In this document: positions 42,303-50,733 of the stretch, one piece after another | Position numbering within the stretch: position 1 is the first letter of the stretch | How the letters are laid out: each line of letters opens with the position of its first letter | Assembly (NCBI GenBank): GCA_016713245.1 | Contig: JADJPM010000004.1 | Location: forward strand, 992,001 to 1,056,000 | DNA: 64,000 bases | DNA from: Verrucomicrobiaceae bacterium | Lineage (GTDB): Bacteria; Verrucomicrobiota; Verrucomicrobiia; Verrucomicrobiales; Verrucomicrobiaceae | Direction of reading: 5' to 3' | The notes under the pieces: model-generated | What the model was told of the DNA's origin: nothing | The model's input: only the letters and a program-made list of their open reading frames with translations | Databases searched by the model: none | Position numbers and translations under genes: made by a program

Positions 42303-43985
42303 ATGCGCTCTCTTTTCCTCTCCCTCCTTCTCGCCACCGGTTTGTCTGCCGGAGAACTGCCGAAAGAAAAACGCGTCCTCTTCCTCGGCGATTCGATCAC
42401 GCAGGGCGGTGGCTACATCGAGATCATTGATGCGGCTTTGAAGGCGCAGCATCCCGAGTCGGAGATCGAGATCATCCCGCATGGTCTCAGCAGTGAGACG
42501 GTGAGCGGTTTGAGCGAGGAAGGCCATGCGGGAGGCAAATTCCCGCGTCCTGACCTTCATGAGCGTCTCGACCGAGCTCTCGACAAAGTGAAGCCGGACC
42601 TCGTTTTCGCCTGCTACGGCATGAATGACGGCATTTACCTGCCTCTCGGCGCGGAACGCACCAAGGCCTTCCAAAACGGCATGAAGAAGCTGCACGAGAA
42701 GGTCATCGCCGCCGGTGCTCGCATCATTCACCTGACGCCGCCGGTGTTTGATCCGGTGCCCATCGCTCAGAAAGTGGCTCCGGCGGACAAAGTGGACGGC
42801 TCGCACCCTTTCAAAGGCTACAACGAGGTGCTCGACTTCTATGCGAACTGGCTGCTCGACATGCGAGATCAGGAGAAGTGGACGGTTTACGACATCCACG
42901 GCCCGATGAATGCCGCCATCGCCGAGAAGCGGAAAACCGATCCGCAGTTCACTTTTTCCAAAGACGGCGTGCATCCCGGCCCGGAGGGGCATCTGCTCAT
43001 GGCGCGTGCCGTTCTCGATGCCTGGGGCCTCCAAGTGAAGGAGGATGGCACGCCGGATCATCCGAATGGCGCGGCCATCCTCGCCGTGATCAAAAAGAAG
43101 CACGCCATTCTGCGTCCAGCCTGGCTGAGCCATGTGGGCCACAAGCGTCCCGGCAATGCGGCCGGTCTGCCGATTGAGGAGGCTTTGAAGAAGGCGGACG
43201 AGCTTGACGAGGAGGCTCGCAAGCTCGCGACATCCAAAGAGATCGTCTTCCCAAATCAAAAAGGCGAGTGGAACGGCTACGCGAAGCACGAACTGACCAT
43301 CGCAGGCCAGGCCGTGACCGTCGTCGCACCAAAAACCGTCGCCGCAGGTCGCCCGTGGGTGTGGCATGGCGAGTTCTTCGGCCACAAGCCGGCGCCGGAC
43401 ATCGCGCTGCTCGGCAAGGGCTTCCACATCGTTTATATGAAGATCAACGACATGCTCGGCAGCCCTGAGGCGGTGAAGCTTTGGAACCAATGCCATGCCG
43501 AACTGACCTCCAGCTATGCCTTGAGCCAGAAACCGGCCCTCGTTGGGCTCAGTCGCGGTGGTTTGTACTGCTACAACTGGGCCACGGCGAACCCCGACAA
43601 GGTTTCGTGCATCTACGGCGATGCGCCGGTGTGCGACTTCAAGAGCTGGCCCGGTGGCAAAGGCAAAGGAAAGGGCGATCCGAAGAACTGGGGCTTCGTC
43701 TTGAAGCTGTGGGGTTTCAAAGACGAAGCCGCCGCGCTGGCCTACCAAGGCAATCCCGTCGATCGTCTCGCCCCACTGGCGAAGGCCGGCGTGCCGTTGC
43801 TGCATGTCTTTGGCGATGCAGATGACGTCGTGCCATGGGATGAAAACACCGGCCTCATCGAATCCCGCTACAAAGCCCTCGGCGGCAGCATCAAGATGAT
43901 CCGCAAACCCGGCGTGGGGCATCATCCGCATGGATTGGATGATTCGACGCCGATCATTGATTTCATCTCGAAGCACGCGAAGTAA
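42303..43985 (+). CDS. Two-domain secreted esterase: SGNH/GDSL lipase plus alpha/beta hydrolase
   Basis: The 560-residue protein has a signal peptide (MRSLFLSLLLATGLSA). An SGNH domain follows: VLFLGDSITQGGGYIEI (Ser in GDSIT), CYGMNDGIY, and DGVHPGPEGHLLMA. The second domain, from about residue 330, is alpha/beta-hydrolase-like with the nucleophile elbow GLSRGG, HVFGDADDVVPWDENT and a late GHHPHG histidine. The fusion suggests deacetylation of substituted glycans by two active sites. It is divergent from the sulfatase at 40788, with about 108 bases between. Confidence 0.9.
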   Translation: MRSLFLSLLLATGLSAGELPKEKRVLFLGDSITQGGGYIEIIDAALKAQHPESEIEIIPHGLSSETVSGLSEEGHAGGKFPRPDLHERLDRALDKVKPDLVFACYGMNDGIYLPLGAERTKAFQNGMKKLHEKVIAAGARIIHLTPPVFDPVPIAQKVAPADKVDGSHPFKGYNEVLDFYANWLLDMRDQEKWTVYDIHGPMNAAIAEKRKTDPQFTFSKDGVHPGPEGHLLMARAVLDAWGLQVKEDGTPDHPNGAAILAVIKKKHAILRPAWLSHVGHKRPGNAAGLPIEEALKKADELDEEARKLATSKEIVFPNQKGEWNGYAKHELTIAGQAVTVVAPKTVAAGRPWVWHGEFFGHKPAPDIALLGKGFHIVYMKINDMLGSPEAVKLWNQCHAELTSSYALSQKPALVGLSRGGLYCYNWATANPDKVSCIYGDAPVCDFKSWPGGKGKGKGDPKNWGFVLKLWGFKDEAAALAYQGNPVDRLAPLAKAGVPLLHVFGDADDVVPWDENTGLIESRYKALGGSIKMIRKPGVGHHPHGLDDSTPIIDFISKHAK

Positions 43986-43992
43986 AGATCCT

Positions 43993-44230
43993 CACTCCTT
44001 CGCTTTGTCGATGACGATGCGGAAGGTGCAGCCACCTGCCTTGAGGAGGTCGTAGCGCTTGCCGAGTTTGGCGATGAAGGGGGGGCTGCCATTGAGTTAG
44101 CGGTCGGGCCTGCAACGCTGCTTCGACTGCCAGTCGAAGCTACGGCAACCGCCGCGAGGCGTAGCTTCGATTGGTAATCGAAGTCGAACGTCGCCTGGTA
44201 GAGGACATTGTTCACGGGTGAACCGGATTC
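43993..44230 (-). pseudogene. Gene remnant interrupted by a palindromic repeat
   Basis: On the minus strand, NNVLYQATFDF (up to about 44230) is followed by palindromic-repeat DNA and then by NGSPPFIAKLGKRYDLLKAG and a conserved-looking GCTFRIVIDKAKE ending at TGA 43993-43995. The two halves are in different contexts and the start is missing. It looks like the C-terminus of a lost gene of unknown family. Confidence 0.5.
44121..44183. repeat. Paired palindromic repeat (BIME-like)
   Basis: Two hairpins, CTTCGACT/AGTCGAAG (44121-44139) and CTTCGATT/AATCGAAG (44165-44183), are joined by an outer inverted repeat (GAAGCTACG at 44136-44144, CGTAGCTTC at 44160-44168). This head-to-tail arrangement is typical of REP pairs. 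GCAACGCTGC just before it recurs near 47505 in reverse. Confidence 0.75.
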
Positions 44231-44297
44231 TTTTCGCGAGGGATCCCGAATACGGGCTTGAGAGAAAGGAGCTCTCGTTGCAGTTCTTAGATCGACC

Positions 44298-45758
44298 ATG
44301 CGCACGCTCTTTTTCCTCCTCACCGCTCTCACCCTGCACGCCGCCTCGAAGCCGAATGTGCTCTTCATCCTTTGCGATGACCTGCGCCCCGATGCGCTGG
44401 GCTGCTACGGCTCAAAGCATGTCAAAACGCCAAACATCGACCGACTGGCGAGCGAGGGCGTGCGCTTCGCGAACACCTTCTGCACCACCTCCCTGTGCTC
44501 GCCGAGCCGGGCGAGCATCTTGAGCGGGCTTTATGCGCACACGCATGGGGTGACGAACAACTTCACCGAGTATCCCGATTCGATGCCGAGCTTTCCCGGC
44601 CTGCTTCACGAGGCAGGTTATGCCACCGCCTACTTTGGCAAGTATCACATGGGGGAGAACAACGACGACCCGAGACCCGGTTTTGACATGTTCATCACTC
44701 ACAAAGGGCAGGGGAGCTACTTCGACACGGAGTGGAATCTCAACGGCAAGGAACGGAAGGTCATCAAGGGCTACTACACCACCGTCGTGACCGATTTGGC
44801 TTTGGACTGGCTGAAGCAGCAAAGCACGGAGAAGCCCTGGTGTGCCTTCATTGGCCAAAAAGCCCCGCACAGCTTCTACACGCCGGAGGAGAAGTATGCG
44901 CATGCCTTTGATGACGTGCGCGTGCCCTATCCTGCCACCGCTTTTCAGCTTGATGACAAGCCCGCGTGGCTCAAACAACGCCTCCACACCTGGCACGGCA
45001 TTTACGGGCCGCTGTTTGAGTGGAGAAAGAAATTCCCCGATGATCGCCCGGAAGCCGTGAAGGATTTTGAGAACATGGTCCACGGCTATTGGGGCACCGT
45101 TTTGAGCGTGGATGACAGCGTGGCTCGCGTGCGTGCCTGGCTGGAGGAGACGAAGCAGCTCGATAACACCATCATCGTCTTCATGGGCGACAATGGTCTG
45201 CTCGAAGGCGAGCACGGCATGGTCGATAAACGCACGGCCCACGAGCCCAGCCTGCGCATTCCGCTCGTCGTTCGCTATCCAGCCCTTGGCGCTGGCAAGG
45301 TCATCGAGCAGCAGGCGCTCACCGTTGATATGGCTCCGAGCTTGTTGGAACTGTGCGCAGCACCCGCTTTGCCGAAATCGCACGGCAAATCCTGGGCGAA
45401 GCTCGTGCAAAGCGGCGATCCCGCCTGGCGCACGAGCTGGTTCTACCACTACAACTACGAGAAGCAGTTCCCCTACACGCCGAACGTCCGCGCCCTTCGC
45501 ACCGATCGCTGGAAGTACATCCATTACCCGCATGGCGATGGCAGCGCCGACAAGCATCTCTCTGAGCTGTACGACCTCCAAGCCGATCCGGGCGAGACCA
45601 AGAACCTCATCGCCGATCCCCAACTCGCCTCTACCATCACCGAGCTGAAAGCTGAACTCGCCAAACTCATGCTCGCCACCGGTCTCGATGCCCAAACGGA
45701 CAAGATGCCCCTCGATGAAGGAGTGAAGAGCGAGCTGCCGGATGCAAAGATCCGGTGA
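44298..45758 (+). CDS. Formylglycine-dependent sulfatase (family S1), second copy
   Basis: The 486-residue protein has a signal peptide (MRTLFFLLTALTLHAA), the metal-binding start NVLFILCDDLRPDALGCYG, and the formylglycine signature CSPSRASILSG. Further features are YFGKYHMGEN and FMGDNGLLEGEHGMVDKRTA. Sequence details differ from the sulfatase at 40788, so the substrates probably differ. Together with the neighbouring esterases it suggests use of sulfated, acetylated polysaccharides. Confidence 0.94.
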   Translation: MRTLFFLLTALTLHAASKPNVLFILCDDLRPDALGCYGSKHVKTPNIDRLASEGVRFANTFCTTSLCSPSRASILSGLYAHTHGVTNNFTEYPDSMPSFPGLLHEAGYATAYFGKYHMGENNDDPRPGFDMFITHKGQGSYFDTEWNLNGKERKVIKGYYTTVVTDLALDWLKQQSTEKPWCAFIGQKAPHSFYTPEEKYAHAFDDVRVPYPATAFQLDDKPAWLKQRLHTWHGIYGPLFEWRKKFPDDRPEAVKDFENMVHGYWGTVLSVDDSVARVRAWLEETKQLDNTIIVFMGDNGLLEGEHGMVDKRTAHEPSLRIPLVVRYPALGAGKVIEQQALTVDMAPSLLELCAAPALPKSHGKSWAKLVQSGDPAWRTSWFYHYNYEKQFPYTPNVRALRTDRWKYIHYPHGDGSADKHLSELYDLQADPGETKNLIADPQLASTITELKAELAKLMLATGLDAQTDKMPLDEGVKSELPDAKIR

Positions 45759-45808
45759 ATAGGCAAAGAGCTGATTGAATTCAGAGCACTCAGCGGCAGC
45801 CTCGGAGT

Positions 45809-47221
45809 ATGGAACATTTTGATTTTGACCTCGTGGTGATCGGTGGCGGCAGCGGCGGCTATGCGGCGGCTCGGACGGCGCATGGCGAAGGCCTGAAGGT
45901 TTGTGTGATCGATGGTGCGGAGGAGCTCGGCGGCCTGTGCATCTTGCGCGGCTGCATGCCGAGCAAGACGCTGATCGAATCGGCGAACCGTCAGCTCGTG
46001 GTGCGGCATGCGGCGGAGTTTGGGCTGAAGGCCACCACGCAGGGCGTGGATGTGCGGCAGATCCGGGATCGGAAGCGAACGCTGATTGCGGATTTCGCAG
46101 GCTATCGGCAGGGGCAGCTCGAAGACGGGCGCTTTGTGCTGCATCGCGGACGGGCGAGCTTCGTGGATGCCCACACGGTGGAGGTGCAGCCTCGGGATGG
46201 CAGCGCAGTCTTTGCGGTGCGGGCGAGGAGTTTCATGATCACGACGGGTTCGGAGGTTTCTGTGCCTCCGGTGCCGGGACTCGTTGAGACGGGTTTTTGG
46301 ACGAGTGACGAGGTGCTGGATGCGGAGACTCTTCCGCAGAAGGTGGCGGTGCTCGGCGGTGGTGCCATCGCCCTCGAAATGGCGCATTACCTGGAGGCGA
46401 TGGGATGCGAGGTGACGCTGATCCAACGCAGCGGACAGCTTTTGACCGGCCTGGACCGCGAATGCAGCGATGTGGTGCGCACGGCGTATGAGCGACGCGG
46501 AATCCAGGTGCATTGTGGCACGCATTTGAACTCGATTTCGGCTTCGGAAGGTCAAAAGCGCATCGAATTCACCCAGGTAGGTCAAACGCATACCGTCCTC
46601 GTGGATGAGGTGCTTTTGGCGATGGGCCGCCAACCTGCGACCAAGGGTCTCAACCTCGAAAAGGCGGCTGTTTCAGCCCACAAAGGCAAAGTCATCGTCA
46701 ATGACCGCATGCAGACCTCGCAGCCGCATATCTTTGCCGCAGGTGATGTGTGCAGCCCGCTCGATGTGGTGCATGTGGCGATCCAGCAGGGCGAGATCGC
46801 CGCGAGAAATGCAGCGCGGCTTCTGCGTGGCGAGTCAGCGGACGAGGTGATGGATTATCGGCTGCTGCTCTTTGGTGTGTTTTCCCATCCCCAGGTGGCG
46901 GTGGTGGGGGCGACGACGGAAAAGCTGCGAGCGGCGGGGACGCCGTTTGTGGAGGCGAGCTATCCTTTCAACGATCACGGCATGTCCTTGGTGATGGGTG
47001 AGACGGATGGCTTCGTGAAGATGCTTGGCCATGCCGAGACCGGTGAGATCCTCGGTGCCTGCGTGGTAGGACCGAAAGCGACGGAGCTGATCCACGAAGT
47101 CACCATCGCCATGCATTTCCGAGCCACGGCACGGCAATTCATGACGATCCCGCACTATCACCCGACGCTCAGCGAGATCTGGACCTACCCGGCGGAGGAA
47201 ATCGCCGATCAGGTGGGCTGA
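45809..47221 (+). CDS. FAD-dependent dihydrolipoyl dehydrogenase/mercuric reductase-like oxidoreductase
   Basis: The 470-residue pyridine-nucleotide disulfide oxidoreductase has the FAD-binding VVIGGGSGGYAAARTAH, the redox pair in GGLCILRGCMPSKT, the NAD(P)-binding VAVLGGGAIALEMAHYLEAM, and a C-terminal HYHPTLSEIW with the catalytic His/Glu. It lacks neighbours such as 2-oxoacid dehydrogenase genes and a heavy-metal-associated N-terminus, so the substrate is unclear. Confidence 0.9.
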   Translation: MEHFDFDLVVIGGGSGGYAAARTAHGEGLKVCVIDGAEELGGLCILRGCMPSKTLIESANRQLVVRHAAEFGLKATTQGVDVRQIRDRKRTLIADFAGYRQGQLEDGRFVLHRGRASFVDAHTVEVQPRDGSAVFAVRARSFMITTGSEVSVPPVPGLVETGFWTSDEVLDAETLPQKVAVLGGGAIALEMAHYLEAMGCEVTLIQRSGQLLTGLDRECSDVVRTAYERRGIQVHCGTHLNSISASEGQKRIEFTQVGQTHTVLVDEVLLAMGRQPATKGLNLEKAAVSAHKGKVIVNDRMQTSQPHIFAAGDVCSPLDVVHVAIQQGEIAARNAARLLRGESADEVMDYRLLLFGVFSHPQVAVVGATTEKLRAAGTPFVEASYPFNDHGMSLVMGETDGFVKMLGHAETGEILGACVVGPKATELIHEVTIAMHFRATARQFMTIPHYHPTLSEIWTYPAEEIADQVG

Positions 47222-47537
47222 CGACAGTGGCCAGCTTTCTCCGAAGGATGGAGCAACGGGAGGATTCCTGGCATGTGATCATCCCCCGCGTCTCTCCTGC
47301 CGACCCACCGCCGCACTGGTCCGGCCGGTGGTGGATCATAGCGAGGTCGATGGCTGGCGCTGGCGCTTGGAAATCGGCGGCCAGCGCCTCCAGCTCGCCC
47401 GCCGCCTCGAAGTCAGTGATCCGGGTGACGTAGTCCGCGACTCCGCTCGCGCTTCAAAGCAGGAATCGCCGCAAAGCCTGCCCGCAGTGCTACGCAGCAG
47501 CGTTGCAGGCGGGGATCGCAAAGAGCACAAATCAGAG
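47222..47537. other. Gene debris before the tandem-repeat array
   Basis: Short readings, one of them WRWRLEIGGQRLQLARRLEV around 47350-47410, suggest a decayed gene fragment, but no start, stop or family can be supported. The stretch 47460-47520 holds REP-like sequence with GCTACGCAGCAGCGTTGCAG. Confidence 0.3.
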
Positions 47538-48205
47538 CTTCAGAAGTCAGTGGTCAGTAGTCAGAGAGAAAGTGGCACAGGTTTTCAACCTGTCGGCTCC
47601 CGGAGGGCGGCATTGAATTGCCGCCGAGATCTCGGAGGACCACCGCAAGAGGAAGGATAACCGCAAGAGGTCAGAGCGGCAAAGGTCAGCCGTTCGTCCT
47701 CGATCTTCAGAAGTCAGTGGTCAGTAGTCAGAGAGAAAGTGGCACAGGTTTTCAACCTGTCGGCTCCCGGAGGGCGGCATTGAATTGCCGCCGAGATCCC
47801 TGAGGACCACCGCAAGAGGAAGGATAACCGCAAGAGGTCAGAGCGGGGAGGTCAGCCGTTCGTCCTCGAGCTTCAGAAGTCAGTGGTCAGTAGTCAGAGA
47901 GAAAGTGGCACAGGTTTTCAACCTGTCGGCTCCCGGAGGGCGGCATTGAATTGCCGCCGAGATCCCTGAGGACCACCGCAAGAGGAAGGATAACCGCAAG
48001 AGGTCAGAGCGGGGGAGGTCAGCCGTTCGTCCTCGATCTTCAGAAGTCAGTGGTCAGTAGTCAGAGAGAAAGTGGCACAGGTTTTCAACCTGTCGGCTCC
48101 CGGAGGGCGGCATTGAATTGCCGCCGAGATCCCTGAGGACCACCGCAAGAGGAAGGATAACCGCAAGAGGTCAGAGCGGCAAAGGTCAGCCGTTCGTCCT
48201 CGTCC
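47538..48205 (+). repeat. Four tandem copies of a ~167-bp unit made of palindromic repeats
   Basis: Units start at 47538, 47705, 47871 and 48038, spaced 167, 166 and 167 bases, and are nearly identical. Each holds ACAGGTT/AACCTGT and GGCGGCA/TTGCCGCC hairpins. A recurrent spurious reading, GTGFQPVGSRRAALNCRR, crosses these hairpins; it should not be annotated as a protein. Confidence 0.9.
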
Positions 48206-48221
48206 TCGATCCGGCAGCGCA

Positions 48222-48270
48222 GGGCGAAGGGCGAAGGGCGAAGGGCGAAGGGCGAAGGGCGAAGGGCGAA
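48222..48270 (+). repeat. Seven tandem copies of the heptamer GGGCGAA
   Basis: Seven exact copies of the 7-base unit occupy 49 bases directly after the 167-bp array. Slippage-prone, it is likely to vary in number between strains. Confidence 0.95.
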
Positions 48271-48365
48271 GAGTCCAGAGCGTCCGTGATCAGAGCCTCA
48301 GGAATCAGCGCTATTGTCTATCGGTCTATTGGCTATCGTCTATGCCCGCAGGGCTCGGCTTATCC

Positions 48366-48436
48366 ACCTGTCGGCTCCCGGAGGGCGGCATTGAATTGCC
48401 GCCGACAAACCGTCGCACGGATTCTCCAGTCCGTGT
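48366..48436 (+). repeat. Single dispersed copy of the GGCGGCA hairpin plus an ACGGA/TCCGT-type hairpin
   Basis: It repeats CTGTCGGCTCCCGGAGGGCG and the following hairpin of the 167-bp unit outside the array. It then has CGCACGGATTCTCCAGTCCG, which resembles the hairpin near 22133. This shows composite repeat blocks. Confidence 0.7.
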
Positions 48437-48549
48437 CCGGCCCAAGGAAAGGCGATTCCCAACCGCCCGGCCTGTCGCAGCCCCCATGGAATCAAGCCTA
48501 ATTTGGCCCCCCTCTTGCCAGCCCGCCCGACGATGCTCCGTCACAGACA

Positions 48550-48747
48550 CCCCTCTGTTGGCTGACACCGGCCCTTCTGCTGGCCGACAGACACCCCACT
48601 GCGGGGTGACATCGACCCTTCTGCTGGCCGACAGACACCCTTCTGCGGGGTGGCATCGACCCTTCTGCTAGCCAACAGAGACCCTTCTGCCGGGTGACAT
48701 CGCCCCTTCTGTTGGCTGACATAGACCCTTCTGCGGGGTGACATAAG
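48550..48747. repeat. Nine-unit 22-bp tandem array with alternating half-types
   Basis: Nine exact-length 22-base units, most starting CCCTTCTG, run head to tail, with a degenerate tenth at 48748. The second half mostly alternates between a CTGGCCGACAGA-like and a CGGGGTGACATC-like form, giving a 44-base higher-order period over most of the array. There are no unique spacers, so it is not CRISPR. It ends 87 bases before the DUF2726 gene. Confidence 0.85.
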
Positions 48748-48834
48748 GGCCTCTGTGACCCCGAAAACGGCCTTCCAGACCCCCTAAAACGCCCCAAAAC
48801 CACCGACAAAAGGCCGCTTTCCAGAGGAAAGAGA

Positions 48835-49335
48835 ATGAATTGTAAATACCGTAATCAAATCCCTCGCCGCATGAACCTCGTCGCGCCTCCCGCTGAAACT
48901 CGCATCGCCTTTGAGCATGACTACACCCCCAAGGCCCTGCTCACGCCCACCGAGGCTCGTCTTCATGCCTGCCTGGAGCAGGTTTCCCAGCATCGCTGCC
49001 GCATCCAGGTGAAGCCCCGGCTTGCCGATGTCTTCCAGCACCAGAAACACGACCGCTCCGCCTTCGCCAAGGTGTCCCAGAAGCACGTGGACTTCCTCAT
49101 CTGCCGCAATGACGACTGGATGCCCATGCTCGGCATCGAGCTGGATGACGACAGCCACCTGCGGAAAGACCGCCAAGAGCGCGACATGTTCGTCAATGCC
49201 CTCTTCGCCTCCACCGGCCTCCCCCTCCTCCGCATCCACGTCCGCGAGATCGAGCAAGTCGAGCGCATGGTCGAAAAACTCACGAAGGGCTGGATGCAAC
49301 GCTGGGCCGCCCTGGAGAATGCCAGCGCGGCCTGA
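48835..49335 (+). CDS. DUF2726 nuclease-like protein
   Basis: The 166-residue protein carries a DUF2726-type core related to the PD-(D/E)XK nucleases: VDFLICRNDDWMPMLGIELD, then DRQERDMFVNALFASTGLPL, then LRIHVREI. The Asp, Glu and His/Lys-like positions fit the fold but activity is unproven. A Shine-Dalgarno AGAGGAAAGAGA sits directly before the ATG at 48835; the internal ATG at 48871 lacks one. It stands alone between the 22-bp array and an IS element, close to the restriction island. Confidence 0.75.
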   Translation: MNCKYRNQIPRRMNLVAPPAETRIAFEHDYTPKALLTPTEARLHACLEQVSQHRCRIQVKPRLADVFQHQKHDRSAFAKVSQKHVDFLICRNDDWMPMLGIELDDDSHLRKDRQERDMFVNALFASTGLPLLRIHVREIEQVERMVEKLTKGWMQRWAALENASAA

Positions 49336-49401
49336 TCGCTGCGCACTTGAGCCTTCTTCGTTTTCGTGGACAGCAAAAGTTGGGTAACTACCCAAAGCAG
49401 C

Positions 49402-49782
49402 ATGAACACGACAGGAACGAAAAAACGCACCTATGACGAGCAGTTCAAGCGCGACGCAGTCGCGCTGCTCGAAGGCGGCCGCAAGGCTGCTCAGCTCGCC
49501 CGCGAACTGGGCATCTCCCACTGGAACCTGCGCGATTGGAAGGAACGCTACGGCACTGGAGCTGCCGCAGTGAGCCAGCCTCAGGCGCGTAGCGCCGGGC
49601 TGGTGAACGCAGGCGGCTCCAGTGCCGTGGCCGCCGCGGTGGAGATCGCATCCCTTCGCCGCGAACTCGACGCCATCCGTGCTCAGAACGACATTTTAAA
49701 AAAAGCCTTGGCCATAGTAGCCCAACCAGAAGGCACCGTTTCGTCCTCATCCAAACCCTCCACCACGAACAACCGCGTATGA
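49402..49782 (+). CDS. IS3-family transposase OrfA
   Basis: The 126-residue protein has an N-terminal helix-turn-helix (KRTYDEQFKRDAVALLEGGR, then LARELGISHWNLRDWKERYG) and a leucine-zipper region (IASLRRELDAIRAQNDILKK). The run TTTTAAAAAAAG near 49694 is a -1 slippery site that would fuse OrfA to OrfB. The -1 reading after it is open and continuous into OrfB. The start at 49402 is internal to a slightly longer frame. Confidence 0.92.
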   Translation: MNTTGTKKRTYDEQFKRDAVALLEGGRKAAQLARELGISHWNLRDWKERYGTGAAAVSQPQARSAGLVNAGGSSAVAAAVEIASLRRELDAIRAQNDILKKALAIVAQPEGTVSSSSKPSTTNNRV

Positions 49783-50612
49783 GCCTCGCCAAAGCCTGCC
49801 GGGCCCTCGGCGTCAGCCGCAGCGGCTACCACGCCCACCTGCGCAAACAGCAGCGCCCGCGCCGCCGCCAGGACGCACAACTGGCCACCGAGATCCACGC
49901 GGCCTTCATCGCCAGCCGGGCCACCTACGGCTCGCCACGCCTCGTGCATGCCCTGCGCGCCAAAGGCCTCCGCCACGGCAACAACCGCATCGCCCGGCTC
50001 ATGCGCGAGCAGCACCTGCGCGTGCGCCAGAAGCGCCGCTTCGTGCCGCGCACCACCGTCACTGACAAAACTGCGGCGACAGCCCCCAACCACCTGCTGC
50101 AACGCCCCGCGCCCAACCGCCTCAACGAGGTCTGGGTCACCGACATCACCTACCTCCCCACTCGCGAAGGCTGGCTCTATCTGGCCGCCGAGATGGACCT
50201 CTGCAGCCGCCGCATCCTCGGCTGGAGCACCCGAGAAGACCTCGCCACCGAACTGCCCAGCGCAGCCTTGGAGCGCGCCCTGCAAGCACGTGGAGCAAAC
50301 CCGAGCGGTCTGCTCCACCATAGCGACCGTGGCTGCCAATACACCAGCACCGAGTTCCGCAAGCGCCTCAAACTGCGCGGCATCACCGCCAGCATGAGCC
50401 GCACGGCCAACTGCTACGACAACGCCACCATGGAAAGCTTCTGGGCCACGCTGAAGGCCGAATGCTTTGGCTCCAGCGTCCCATCCACCCGCGCTCAAGC
50501 TCGCTCAATGGTCTTCGACTACATCGAAACCTTCTACAACCCCGTGCGCCTCCACAGCGCCCTAGGCTTCCAATCTCCGCTCGCCTTCGAACTATCCATC
50601 CAAAACAACTAA
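49779..50612 (+). CDS. IS3-family transposase OrfB (DDE integrase)
   Basis: The 277-residue protein has the rve/DDE catalytic core: WVTDITYLPTREGWLYLAAE (first Asp), GLLHHSDRGCQYTSTEFRKR (second Asp), and NCYDNATMESFWATLKAE (Glu). An N-terminal HTH_21 region (ATYGSPRLVHALRAKGLRHG) precedes it. It overlaps orfA by four bases and is in the -1 frame, as in IS3-type elements. All catalytic residues are present, so this copy could be active. Confidence 0.94.
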   Translation: MSLAKACRALGVSRSGYHAHLRKQQRPRRRQDAQLATEIHAAFIASRATYGSPRLVHALRAKGLRHGNNRIARLMREQHLRVRQKRRFVPRTTVTDKTAATAPNHLLQRPAPNRLNEVWVTDITYLPTREGWLYLAAEMDLCSRRILGWSTREDLATELPSAALERALQARGANPSGLLHHSDRGCQYTSTEFRKRLKLRGITASMSRTANCYDNATMESFWATLKAECFGSSVPSTRAQARSMVFDYIETFYNPVRLHSALGFQSPLAFELSIQNN

Positions 50613-50733
50613 CCCAACTTTCCGTGTCTGCGTTTTCGACGAAAGATCACACTCCTCTTCTCCCAGTCTCGTCGCCTTTCAGACTACCCGTCTTGCCATC
50701 CTCCCCGTTCCCTGCTTGGATGATAGCCCCTTC

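Larger units (their letters stand above)
49348..50649 (+). mobile_element. IS3-family insertion sequence, copy 1 (apparently intact)
   Basis: The 1302-bp element starts TGAGCCTTC and ends GAAAGATCA, with 38-base imperfect terminal inverted repeats sharing AGTTGGGT at their inner ends. CACT is duplicated directly outside both ends (49344-49347 and 50650-50653), a four-base target duplication. It carries orfA and orfB with an A7 slippery run. The second copy (52248-53548) defines the ends independently. Confidence 0.93.

Noticed and set aside
47573..48136. Small proteins containing GTGFQPVGSRRAALNCRR
   Set aside because: They are translations of palindromic repeat DNA, repeated identically in each 167-bp unit, without ribosome-binding sites.
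48550..48769. CRISPR array
   Set aside because: The units are contiguous 22-mers without unique spacers and no cas gene is present in the window.
48498..48809. Repetitive minus-strand protein of 103 residues across the 22-bp array
   Set aside because: The unit is not a multiple of three and several frames are open only because the repeat lacks stop codons.
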